Shown: in pieces, positions 45,557-53,995 of the stretch | Layout: each line of letters starts with the position of its first letter | Position numbering within the stretch: position 1 is the stretch's first letter | NCBI GenBank assembly: GCA_937936675.1 | Contig: CALDDL010000352.1 | Coordinates: 5,316 to 69,315, forward strand | Length of the DNA: 64,000 bases | Direction: 5' to 3' | Source: an uncultured bacterium | GTDB taxonomy: Bacteria > Bacteroidota > Ignavibacteria > Ignavibacteriales > Melioribacteraceae | The notes under the pieces: generated by a model | The model's database searches: none | What the model was told of the DNA's origin: nothing | Seen by the model: only the letters and a program-made list of their open reading frames with translations | Position numbers and translations under genes: made by a program

Positions 45557-47388
45557 TTTCCGTTAGTTCCGAATATCTGCAAAATTTTACTAGAACGCCC
45601 GTATGAACTTCTATCTTTTTTACCTGTATTTTCTTTCTCATTTTCTTGGTCATTTTTATCGGAACTTACTAAAGAATCATCACGCAAAAAACCAGTCCCC
45701 ATATCCTGTTTACCTTCGTTTGATATATCATTTATTCTTTTTATTACTAATTCCCTGCTAATAGGATGCCCTTCGGCTACTTCCTCGGCAATATTATTTA
45801 TCGTATCTCTCAATACTCCAAGCGAACGCTGACTAAGAAGATCAAGCTTCATTAATCCGATATCCTCCACCCCATACATATCAGGCTGCGTGATAATTAA
45901 TCCTAAACCCTTATTTTTCGCGTATTGAAGAGCTAAATAGTCAGTAAGCGGCTTTGGACTTATTACCAATCCACTCGGATGAATACTTATATGACGAGGG
46001 AATGAAGCTAATCGAGCGGCTAATTTTACAATCGTTTTCCATGGCTCCGTATCAAATTTCAAAGAACGCGTCTCAGGGAATTTCTCGGCTATATCAGGAA
46101 GATTCTGAGCACTTGTCCATGGAATAAACTTGCTGAACTTCGATATCTCCGAATCCGAAATGCCGAATACTTTTGCAGTTTCTCTAAAAGCCGAACGCGC
46201 TCTGAATGTAACCGTTGTCGAAATCATAGCTACTTTATCATAACCATGCTTTTCATAAACATATTTTACTATCTCATCTCTCTCCTTCCACGAAAAATCT
46301 AAATCGACATCAGGAGGAGATTTCCGTGCAAAATTGAGAAAACGCTCGAAATAAAAATCGTATTTAAGAGGATCCACCTGCGAAAACCCGAGTCCATAAC
46401 AGACAATGCTATTAGCCGCCGAGCCACGCCCGATCATCATCATTCCTCTTCGCATCGCTTCCTGAACTACATCCCAAATCACTAAGAAATATTTTGAGAG
46501 ATAGAGCTTATCAATTACATCTAATTCTTTATTCACTCTATCCCTTACCGCTCCATCATAAACTTTATAAATCTTCTTTAGATTTGTCTTTACGATATTT
46601 GTCAATTCCTCATGATAAATCGATTGAAGTCCGCTTTCCTCATCCACAAATTTATTCTTCCCTAATCCTAAATCAATATTTACATGCTCCACAATATTAT
46701 TTATATTCTCAAGTGAATCTGGAATATCCTTAAATTCAGATATAAATTCTTCCGAACTAAGTAAATGATAATTTTCGTCAACCGTTTTCTCCTCAGGGAT
46801 ATTCTTAAGCGTGCTCTTCTCTCTTATCGAAGCAACTACCCTATGGAGCATGAAATCATCTTTATCTTCCATATATGCAGGATGCGATGCTACTATTTGA
46901 ATATTATTCTCTCTTGCATACCGCAATAACAACTTACTCTTTTTCATTGCCGAAGGGGTAAATATTAATTCGGCAAAAACACTCTTTGAAATATCATTCA
47001 TCTTTGAATACTTCTCAACTATCTCTATTGAAGAAGAGATACAAAATATTTCCTTTAAATTAAGTGGAGAAAGATTTAGCAATGAAAATTCTTCATTTAG
47101 TTTTCGTGAAGTAATTATCTTACACATCCCCGCAAAACCGAGTTTCGTTCGGGGAATTAGAATGACATTAATCTCGGGATTCGAGGGCTCCGTAATAAAA
47201 GTACCCATTATCGGTTTTAGTCCAACGGCGAGAGATTCTTTATAAAATTTTATTAAACCATACATCCCATTTGTATCGGTCAAGACTGAGTAACTACTCT
47301 TTATTGAAAGAGCATGCTCAATTATTTTCTCAATCGGGAGCACGCTCTCTAAAATGGAATAGTTGGAATGAATATGAAGTGGGAGCAT
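45544..47388 (-). CDS. N-terminal half (PHP and palm) of a split DnaE-type DNA polymerase III alpha
   Basis: The 614-residue protein begins with a PHP domain (LHIHSNYSILES, VLTDTNGMYGLIKF, KPIMGT, ASHPAYM). The polymerase palm follows: GRGSAANSIVCYGLG, catalytic PDVDLDF (Asp362, Asp364) and GLMKLDLLSQRSLGVL (third Asp516). All three catalytic Asp are present. DnaE homology stops near residue 533 (DTINNI). The last 80 residues are polar and charged (Lys/Glu/Asn/Asp-rich) and match nothing I know. Fingers, HhH and OB domains are encoded on the other strand. The gene is last in the lexA-ogt-DUF72 run, two bases behind the DUF72 gene. No pseudogene signs (internal stops) are seen. Confidence 0.88.
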   Translation of the reverse strand: MLPLHIHSNYSILESVLPIEKIIEHALSIKSSYSVLTDTNGMYGLIKFYKESLAVGLKPIMGTFITEPSNPEINVILIPRTKLGFAGMCKIITSRKLNEEFSLLNLSPLNLKEIFCISSSIEIVEKYSKMNDISKSVFAELIFTPSAMKKSKLLLRYARENNIQIVASHPAYMEDKDDFMLHRVVASIREKSTLKNIPEEKTVDENYHLLSSEEFISEFKDIPDSLENINNIVEHVNIDLGLGKNKFVDEESGLQSIYHEELTNIVKTNLKKIYKVYDGAVRDRVNKELDVIDKLYLSKYFLVIWDVVQEAMRRGMMMIGRGSAANSIVCYGLGFSQVDPLKYDFYFERFLNFARKSPPDVDLDFSWKERDEIVKYVYEKHGYDKVAMISTTVTFRARSAFRETAKVFGISDSEISKFSKFIPWTSAQNLPDIAEKFPETRSLKFDTEPWKTIVKLAARLASFPRHISIHPSGLVISPKPLTDYLALQYAKNKGLGLIITQPDMYGVEDIGLMKLDLLSQRSLGVLRDTINNIAEEVAEGHPISRELVIKRINDISNEGKQDMGTGFLRDDSLVSSDKNDQENEKENTGKKDRSSYGRSSKILQIFGTNGNQIA

Positions 47389-47390
47389 TT

Positions 47391-48275
47391 TTATCCCAAT
47401 GCAATCTTTTTTAAACGTGGATATGTTTTTAACATCGTTGGCGGAATTGCAATTTTTGTGCGGTCTTTTAATAAGTGGAGAAATTGTAAAGCATTAACCG
47501 TTGCACCTCCATTAGGGTGATTATTAAATATCACAAATACCTTTTTTACTCTATCAAATACTTCTCTACTTTTCATCTCAATTTCTATTAATTCAGCCGG
47601 AGAATATAAATAATCGTATCTTGCACTCTGTTCAGAATAGGTTTTATCTGTTCCGAAATTTCTAATCGAATTTTTCCATTCGCTCTTGTTTCTTCCATGT
47701 AACCTTAAGTAATAACTCTCTGAAGTAACTATTGGCTCAAATGAAACTGCCGCACCGAGAATCGGCTGGTCAATTGTGCAGATAGCAATCCCTTTTTCCT
47801 TTGCAAATTCTTCAATTTCTCCTTTTTGCCATGAATTATGCCGAAATTCAAGAAATATTTCATATTGCTCAAAAACTTCAAGTAAATTACCCAAGTACTC
47901 TACATGTGGAGTAGTTTCATTGAACGAATATGGGAACTGGATTAAGACTCCCGCCAAGCGATTATTCTTATTTAACGTATCAAGTATCCATCTGAATGAT
48001 AATATTTCTTCTTCTGAATAGATTTTCTTATGAGTAAAATCTTGATTTAGCTTTATAATAAATTTAAAATCATCTAATTCTTCTGTCTTTCTTACCCATG
48101 CTTCGATTACTTTTCGACTGGGATATGTATAATAAGTGGAATTAACTTCTACAATATTAAAAAATTGAGAGTAATACGTAAGCCAATCGAAACTCTTTGA
48201 TTGAGCGGAAGGATAAAATACTTCTTTCCAATCATCATACGACCAGCCGGCTGTGCCTACAAATATTTCAGGCAT
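47391..48275 (-). CDS. DUF72 family protein
   Basis: The 294-residue protein is a DUF72 (YecE-like) TIM-barrel: FVGTAGWSYDDWKEVFYP opening, FFNIVEVNSTYY, FKFIIKLNQDFTHKK, GVLIQFPYSFN, LEFRHNSWQ, YYLRLHGRN and VFVIFNNHPNGGATVNALQF. The function of the family is not established. It resembles endonuclease IV-like barrels, and its location between ogt and a translesion polymerase gene fits a DNA-repair role, which is inference. ATG 48275 with GGTGAGG just upstream is preferred over the GTG at 48284; it overlaps the ogt end by 8 bases. Confidence 0.9.
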   Translation of the reverse strand: MPEIFVGTAGWSYDDWKEVFYPSAQSKSFDWLTYYSQFFNIVEVNSTYYTYPSRKVIEAWVRKTEELDDFKFIIKLNQDFTHKKIYSEEEILSFRWILDTLNKNNRLAGVLIQFPYSFNETTPHVEYLGNLLEVFEQYEIFLEFRHNSWQKGEIEEFAKEKGIAICTIDQPILGAAVSFEPIVTSESYYLRLHGRNKSEWKNSIRNFGTDKTYSEQSARYDYLYSPAELIEIEMKSREVFDRVKKVFVIFNNHPNGGATVNALQFLHLLKDRTKIAIPPTMLKTYPRLKKIALG

Positions 48276-48777
48276 TATCCTCACCGAAAAAATTAAGTTG
48301 TTTCTCTTTTCCTACTAAGTTATCTTCGTGCTCCAGAAGCCATTTTTTGCGCCATAAACCCCCTGCATATCCCGTTAAACTGCCGTCTGTCCCTATTACA
48401 CGGTGGCAAGGTATAATGATCGAAATCTTATTTTGTCCATTCGCACTCGCCACTGCACGAATCGCTTTCTTATCACCGATATTCACCGCCTGATTTAAGT
48501 AAGAGAGAGTTTCGCCAAAAGGTATTTTTAATAACTCATCCCATACTCTTTTCTGAAATTCAGTCCCTTCGGGAGCAAGCGGAAGATTAAATTCTCTCCT
48601 CTCCCCCTTAAAATATTCATCTAATTGCTTATAACATTCATCGGCTAGTGGAGATGAATTTGTATTAAGTGTAAATTCAGAATCAATAAAAGATATTTCC
48701 TTTATATCTGTTTGTGTTGCCGCTATCTCAATTAAACCAATAGGTGAATTGTAGTAATTCTTAAATAACTCTTTCAT
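48268..48777 (-). CDS. ogt: Methylated-DNA-protein-cysteine methyltransferase
   Basis: The 169-residue repair protein removes O6-alkyl groups from guanine by irreversible transfer to its own Cys. The active site IIPCHRVIG holds Cys124. The winged-helix DNA-binding part GTEFQKRVWDELLKIPFGETLSY and RAVASANGQN (Asn hinge) are also present. It has no Ada N-terminal domain, so it is not a transcription regulator. It follows lexA by 11 bases and is probably expressed with it under DNA damage. Confidence 0.95.
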   Translation of the reverse strand: MKELFKNYYNSPIGLIEIAATQTDIKEISFIDSEFTLNTNSSPLADECYKQLDEYFKGERREFNLPLAPEGTEFQKRVWDELLKIPFGETLSYLNQAVNIGDKKAIRAVASANGQNKISIIIPCHRVIGTDGSLTGYAGGLWRKKWLLEHEDNLVGKEKQLNFFGEDNA

Positions 48778-48788
48778 AATTACCTCTC

Positions 48789-49406
48789 TTAATTACTATC
48801 CATAATTCTATAAATACCGACTGCAACTCCAATTAATCTTAACCCTTCGTAATTGCAATTAATCTTTATAGTTTTATATTCTTTATTCTCGGATCGGAGT
48901 TCAATCTCCTCCCCAAATTTCATATATCGCTTTATTACGGCAGTATCATCAAGTACTGCCACTACAAAAGAACCGTTTTTAATTGGTACTGCTGTATTTA
49001 CGATTACAATATCTCCATTAAAAATATATGCGTCCTTCAAGCTATCACCTTTTACACGTAATAAAAATGAAGTAGCCGCAATTTTTACGAAACTCGGTAG
49101 TTCCACCGAATCAATTGAATCAGGATATATAACTAATGGATTACCTGCTGCCACTTCGCCAAGTACAGGACGCGGAACAAATATCTTATCCTCTATTAAC
49201 GGTTCTATCGATCTCGATTTATTTGGAGTCTTTTTTAGATAACCTTTCTTTTCTAATGCACTTAAATGCTGCTGAACAGTCGAACGATTCTTGTAACCGA
49301 ATTTTTCGGATATTTCCAAGAGCGTAGGTGGAATAGAATTATTAGACCTCTTCTCTATAATGAAATCTAATATATCTTTCTGAATTTTTGTGAGTTCTAT
49401 TGACAT
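48789..49406 (-). CDS. lexA: LexA SOS repressor
   Basis: The 205-residue protein has an N-terminal winged helix (LTKIQKDILDFIIEKR... GYKNRSTVQQHLSALEKKGYL) and a C-terminal autoprotease domain. Cleavage is expected between Ala87 and Gly88 (GEVAAGNP), with Ser122 (VKGDSLKD) and Lys159 (DDTAVIKRY) as the dyad. All elements for RecA-stimulated self-cleavage are present. The start is ATG 49406: a longer frame begins at ATG 49424 inside the operator, only a few bases past the predicted transcription start. It heads lexA-ogt-DUF72-dnaE(N) and is autoregulated through the palindrome before it. Confidence 0.95.
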   Translation of the reverse strand: MSIELTKIQKDILDFIIEKRSNNSIPPTLLEISEKFGYKNRSTVQQHLSALEKKGYLKKTPNKSRSIEPLIEDKIFVPRPVLGEVAAGNPLVIYPDSIDSVELPSFVKIAATSFLLRVKGDSLKDAYIFNGDIVIVNTAVPIKNGSFVVAVLDDTAVIKRYMKFGEEIELRSENKEYKTIKINCNYEGLRLIGVAVGIYRIMDSN

Positions 49407-49408
49407 CT

Positions 49409-49462
49409 TTATTTTACCATACATTTGTATGGTAAAATAAGAAAATAGCGGATTTCTGTCAA
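49409..49462 (-). promoter_or_regulatory. lexA promoter with perfect LexA operator
   Basis: On the minus strand TTGACA (49462-49457) and TATTTT (49439-49434) are 17 bases apart. A perfect inverted repeat with 14-base arms (49409-49422 and 49427-49440, half-site TTTTACCATAC) and a four-base centre overlaps the -10 and the start point. Repressor binding would block initiation. This defines the local SOS box as TACCATACAAATGTATGGTA. A second small palindrome (49460-49476, CAAGATAA/TTATCTTG) lies just upstream and overlaps the -35. Confidence 0.88.
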
Positions 49463-49543
49463 GATAAATTATCTTGTAATTTTATTACTATTAAAGGTGT
49501 ATAGTTATTGATATTTAGTTTGAATACAAATTCAGAGATGGTG

Positions 49544-52500
49544 TTAAACGAATATCTTCCTAAGGATTGTTAAGATTTTTTCTCTCATTAACGGTTTGGG
49601 TATAAAATCGCGGAATCCGGCTGCAATAAAATTCTCTTTATCACCGGGCAATAGATAAGCAGTCGAGGCAATTATTGGAGTATTTGAATAGCCGGGCATC
49701 TTTTGTATAATCCTTAATGCATCTAGACCATTATATTCCCCTTTAAGATTGATATCCATCATAATGAAATCAAATTTCTTTGTTTTTAATAATGGCAATG
49801 CCGCCTCGAAACTATCAGCAAATTCCACACTCTTCAGGTCTTTTAATTGCACCTTGAATAATATTTGAGAATCAACTTGGTCTTCTAAATACAGACATGA
49901 TAATTTAGTTAAATCGATATTTTTGATTTCTGATGCTTCCTCTTTCTTTTCGGCTTTCACGGATTGAGATATTTCATGCTGCTTAACCGAAGAAGAGTAT
50001 GTTTCAGGCAACAAAGTATTTGTACCTTTACTAATATCTGTGCGAGTAGTTTCTTTGAACTTAATCGGGAATAAAAACAGAATTTCATTTGGAGCAGAAT
50101 TTTTTTCTAATATCTCCGTCTTAATCGAAAGGACTTCAATCAATTGTGTGAATAGTTTAACCGAGAAACGAGATAGACCATAATTTTTCCGAATACTATT
50201 TTCATCGTCCAATAAAATCTCTTTTATCGCTTTTAATAGTAATTCCGTAATTCCCGATTTTGTGTCCATTAATCCAATAGAACAATAATTTTTATCAAAG
50301 TCATTTACAGAGAAATAGATCGAGGATTCGCGAGATATCTGAACTGTAAAATCTAATAAAAGTGATAAAAACGAAATTAGTTTAGATTTGTCGGTCTCTA
50401 ATTTAATAGTCTCCGGAAAAGAATTGTATTTTATCGAAATTCCTTTGGACTTAATCGTTTTTATATTTTGATTTTCCACTTCATTAAATATTTCGGAAAA
50501 ACTTATCTCTTCGGGCTTAATCTTAGTATTCTTTTGAATAATTCGTGAATATTCAACGGCGTTATCCATTATATGTAATAGCAATTTCTGATTTTGCTTG
50601 ATAATATCTATTGCTTCTTTCTGTTCTTCAGTGGGATTTTCTAAACTTTCATTTATCTCTTGAACAAAACCTATTATAACATTTATCGGCGTTAATATTT
50701 CATGGAATACATTCGATAAAAAGGGAGCATCTATTTTTTTGGAAGAAGATTCCTCGGATATATCATTACTCGAGGATATTCCATCTAATCTAATAATTAT
50801 GCTAAACGATTCTACATCGTTCTTATAGTCAAATATTGGTGTAACAATAACTTTCGATTGTACTAAATCACCGTTGCTTTTCTTTAAGGAAATATCCACA
50901 GGCGTGGTGCGAGTAATATTAGCATAAAATATATCTTTATTTACTCTTGCTCGTTCGGAATCCCCTACTAAACTTAAAAATGGTCGCTTTTCCAAATCTT
51001 TCTTAGAATAACCGAGCTTCTTTGTTACTAATTCATTCGCCGTAACAATAAACCCATCATTATCAGTAACTAATAAAAGCTCATTACAGTTTTCATAAAG
51101 TGCTTTGTATATAGTATTTTTTTTACCCGATTCAATAGTTTCGGTTATATCCCTAATTATATTAAGATGTGTCTTCGTACCGTTAAATTCAATTTCAGAT
51201 GAGCTCATTTCAACGAAAACTGTGCTATTATCCTTTCGCTTCTGACGCCATGGTCCTCTAAATTTTGTTGAATCCGGTTTTTTATCCTTCTCACTTAAAA
51301 GTGTTTGAATGTCTTCAGGTGAATATAGATCTGTTAAGTCTAAATTTAAAAATTCATTTCTATTATAACCGTATAATTTTAGTGCTGCATCGCTAACTTC
51401 TCTAAATTTAAGATTTTCTAAATCATATACAAAAATCGGTTCAGGATTATTTTTTATTAAATAATCAGAATACTTCGCTTTTTTTTCTAATTTTTGAATT
51501 TCACTGTCTTTCTTAGAAAATAAAATTTGAATACCATCGGGTTTATTATCGAAATCTAATATTCCTACTATTTTTACTTCTAATAGATAGTTATTTCTCC
51601 CCGTGAAACTATATTCTAATGTTCTTTCGCTATTATAATTTGCTATTTTTTTATATTCGGCAATTGCATTTAATAAAGGAGCAGAAAACACATCATAAAT
51701 ACTTTGCCCCACAATTTTTCTATTAAGATTAAGTTCAAATAAACGATCAAATTCAATTGAAGTATTTATTACAGAATCTTCCTCATCAATTAATACAATG
51801 GGAAGTGCTAAGTTTCTTATATACTCAGTTGATTTTGATTTATCATGGTTTTCAATTTCATTCTTTTCTATTGAAGAATAAATATATGCAAGTACATTAT
51901 TATCTATATCAAGAATCGGGAAAGAGATTAGTAATTGATTATAACCTTTTTCTTTAAGTGAAGGAATTGCAAGACTATCAATGATAACTATTGATTTCGA
52001 GTTATTGATTATTTTCTCACAATAATTAAAAGTATCTAATAATATCTCCGGTAGGGCTAGATTTTCATGTCCTGCTTTATTTCTTTTTGAATCATCACTT
52101 ATCAAATCCCAAAAATAATTATTTGCTATTAATAATTTCCCTTCATTGTCTCTTATAATAAATATTGAACTAAGCTGATTTGTATCTTTTTCTATTTTTT
52201 TTCTTTCAATAAAAGAAAATGGATAAACGCTTTTAATTCTATCAATTATTTTTTTTAGTGCAGGATGATTATTAAAACTATTTATTTCATTTTGAGGAAT
52301 TATTATTTTTTTTACATCAAATTCTTTTGTTACTGTAGATTCTGCTCTTTTAATTCTGACACTGATATAAGCATTATTCTCACTTTTCATCTGATTAAAT
52401 GAAAATTCGTAAATTCCATCACCAATTTTAGTTTCAAATTTTATTTCAGAATCAGTCTCTAATGAGGCAAAAAATGAAGCTTCAATTTTATCTAAATTTA

Positions 52501-52669
52501 AATTCCCTCTGAACTCTTTAGAACTAAAAAATGAACTTAAAACCGATAAACCCAGTAATTCCCTAGCGTTCTTATTCTGAGCGATCAGAGCACCTTTCCT
52601 ATCCAGAATTAAGATAAGTTCTTCTGAATCCTTAAGTTCAAATGCGCTATTTAAGTCGTTCTTTGCCAT
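49544..52669 (-). CDS. Multi-PAS hybrid histidine kinase with eroded ATPase domain and receiver
   Basis: The 1,041-residue cytosolic protein has several PAS-like domains in the first 640 residues; clear ones read NPEPIFVYDLENLKFREVSDAALKLYG and NELLLVTDNDGFIVTANEL. A HisKA helix with His656 (FHEILTPINVIIGFVQE) follows. The HATPase region is degenerate: the N box is SLLLDFTVQ, and the G1 box reads LMDTKSGI instead of DxGxG. A good receiver sits at the C-terminus (about 920-1041, Asp in FIMMDINL, Lys in FIPKPL). It may act as a phosphatase or scaffold and not as a kinase. It is last in the exopolysaccharide run, three bases behind the FN3 lipoprotein gene. Confidence 0.85.
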   Translation of the reverse strand: MAKNDLNSAFELKDSEELILILDRKGALIAQNKNARELLGLSVLSSFFSSKEFRGNLNLDKIEASFFASLETDSEIKFETKIGDGIYEFSFNQMKSENNAYISVRIKRAESTVTKEFDVKKIIIPQNEINSFNNHPALKKIIDRIKSVYPFSFIERKKIEKDTNQLSSIFIIRDNEGKLLIANNYFWDLISDDSKRNKAGHENLALPEILLDTFNYCEKIINNSKSIVIIDSLAIPSLKEKGYNQLLISFPILDIDNNVLAYIYSSIEKNEIENHDKSKSTEYIRNLALPIVLIDEEDSVINTSIEFDRLFELNLNRKIVGQSIYDVFSAPLLNAIAEYKKIANYNSERTLEYSFTGRNNYLLEVKIVGILDFDNKPDGIQILFSKKDSEIQKLEKKAKYSDYLIKNNPEPIFVYDLENLKFREVSDAALKLYGYNRNEFLNLDLTDLYSPEDIQTLLSEKDKKPDSTKFRGPWRQKRKDNSTVFVEMSSSEIEFNGTKTHLNIIRDITETIESGKKNTIYKALYENCNELLLVTDNDGFIVTANELVTKKLGYSKKDLEKRPFLSLVGDSERARVNKDIFYANITRTTPVDISLKKSNGDLVQSKVIVTPIFDYKNDVESFSIIIRLDGISSSNDISEESSSKKIDAPFLSNVFHEILTPINVIIGFVQEINESLENPTEEQKEAIDIIKQNQKLLLHIMDNAVEYSRIIQKNTKIKPEEISFSEIFNEVENQNIKTIKSKGISIKYNSFPETIKLETDKSKLISFLSLLLDFTVQISRESSIYFSVNDFDKNYCSIGLMDTKSGITELLLKAIKEILLDDENSIRKNYGLSRFSVKLFTQLIEVLSIKTEILEKNSAPNEILFLFPIKFKETTRTDISKGTNTLLPETYSSSVKQHEISQSVKAEKKEEASEIKNIDLTKLSCLYLEDQVDSQILFKVQLKDLKSVEFADSFEAALPLLKTKKFDFIMMDINLKGEYNGLDALRIIQKMPGYSNTPIIASTAYLLPGDKENFIAAGFRDFIPKPLMREKILTILRKIFV

Positions 52670-52672
52670 AAT

Positions 52673-53908
52673 TTAATTTGGTATAGGAATTTGTACTGTA
52701 TTTGAATATTGTGAAAATGTTCTGTCAGTTAATATATATCGAATTCTATAAAAATAAGTTTTTCCCTTTTCTATCGTGTTATCTGTAAATTGGGTAACAT
52801 CATAAGTAGTAGAACCAATAACCTTAAAAGCTCCCTCTGAATCAGATTTTCTTTCGATTGAAACTCCTCTTTCTAAAGTAGTAACATCAGACCATTTTAA
52901 TAGTGTAGTGAAAGTCTGTGCATTATAACTAACAATAAGGTCCTTCGGATTAGGAACATCAGTATAATAAGTTGAAACCGATATCTCATTTGAATATCCG
53001 CTTACCCCTGATGCTGTATAATATGCAATCCTATATTTATAAGTCAATGAAGGTTGAACTGAAGTATCAAAATATTCAGTTGTGTTTGGAGGAGCATTTG
53101 GTGAAAGACGAGACCACTGTCCAAGAGAATTTTGCCTCTCTATTATGAACCCTAATTCATTCGGCACAAAATCGTTCCAAGTAAGTCTTATTGAAGAAGC
53201 ACCAATTGCTTCTGCTTGTAAATTCCATATCCCACCCGGTACACTTGATGTTGATACTTCATTACTAAATCCTGAAGCACCCGAATTATTTGTAGCTCTT
53301 ACTTTATATGAATAATCTATATAAGCAGATAAACCTTCATCATTAGTACTAATGGTATTTTTTGGAAGTGTTTTTACTATTCTGTAATTGCCTTCTAAAC
53401 CATCTTTTCGCCAGACTTCATAATTAGTTTCATTGCTCGAACTGTCGTCCCATAAAAGATTTATTGTATAATCGTTTATTCGAGTGAGAACTAAATTCCC
53501 CGGAGCTTTAGGAGGGGATTCCTTTACAAATATATTTTCCTGAACCTTGCTTACTTTTAACTTCCCTGCTTTGTTATACACAATCACATAATATTTAATT
53601 CTTTTAAAAAGCGTGGTTGAATCGACATTTAAAAATAAATTAGGATTCGACCCATCTGTGTTTTGAGTTACTTTTTGAACAAAGACATCATTAAGAAAAA
53701 TTTCATAGTGTGTTAATCCACCGCCATTTGCTCCGTCGGTCGCTGTATATTCAATCTTATTTTTCCCAACAACTACCGTATCACCGGTTACCGGTTTCTT
53801 CAACTCAATTGTAGGTGCCGATGATGATGTTGATGGATTTTCGGTTATTGTTTCCACACAACCTACAATTAAGAAACCTAGAAATAATATTATGAATGCT
53901 TTTTTCAT
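52673..53908 (-). CDS. Lipoprotein with fibronectin type III domains
   Basis: The 411-residue protein starts at ATG 53908, giving the signal MKKAFIILFLGFLIVGC with a lipobox (IVGC). A longer frame to 53995 adds an unrelated leader and is rejected. After a Ser/Thr-rich linker comes an Ig-like segment (TIELKKPVTGDTVVVG... GGGLTHYEIFLNDV). Three FN3 domains of about 95 residues follow, each with the W...Y/F pattern: LLWDDSSSNETNYEVWRK, LTWNDFVPNELGFIIERQ and LKWSDVTTLERGVSIERK, with KYRIAYYT/YFYRIRYIL closing strands. It is surface-exposed and probably binds glycan or protein. It is located inside the polysaccharide run. Confidence 0.88.
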   Translation of the reverse strand: MKKAFIILFLGFLIVGCVETITENPSTSSSAPTIELKKPVTGDTVVVGKNKIEYTATDGANGGGLTHYEIFLNDVFVQKVTQNTDGSNPNLFLNVDSTTLFKRIKYYVIVYNKAGKLKVSKVQENIFVKESPPKAPGNLVLTRINDYTINLLWDDSSSNETNYEVWRKDGLEGNYRIVKTLPKNTISTNDEGLSAYIDYSYKVRATNNSGASGFSNEVSTSSVPGGIWNLQAEAIGASSIRLTWNDFVPNELGFIIERQNSLGQWSRLSPNAPPNTTEYFDTSVQPSLTYKYRIAYYTASGVSGYSNEISVSTYYTDVPNPKDLIVSYNAQTFTTLLKWSDVTTLERGVSIERKSDSEGAFKVIGSTTYDVTQFTDNTIEKGKTYFYRIRYILTDRTFSQYSNTVQIPIPN

Positions 53909-53995
53909 ATATCTGTTTGCTAATGAGAAAAAAAATATATTATGAGAAACAATATATAAATTTTTAAATAATTTCGGTCGGTTAGATTCTAACAA

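Noticed and set aside
45544..45800. Split intein joining the two DnaE halves
   Set aside because: No Cys-initiated intein N-segment or HN-ending C-segment at the break; the halves are on opposite strands at a different position from the cyanobacterial split intein site.
47265..47281. LexA-box-like CATTTGTA inside the polymerase N-terminal half
   Set aside because: Encodes the conserved TDTNGMYG segment, lacks the outer half-sites and has no promoter.
49460..49476. Palindrome CAAGATAA/TTATCTTG as terminator of the hybrid kinase gene
   Set aside because: No T run on the minus strand; it overlaps the lexA -35 region and is more likely incidental or regulatory.
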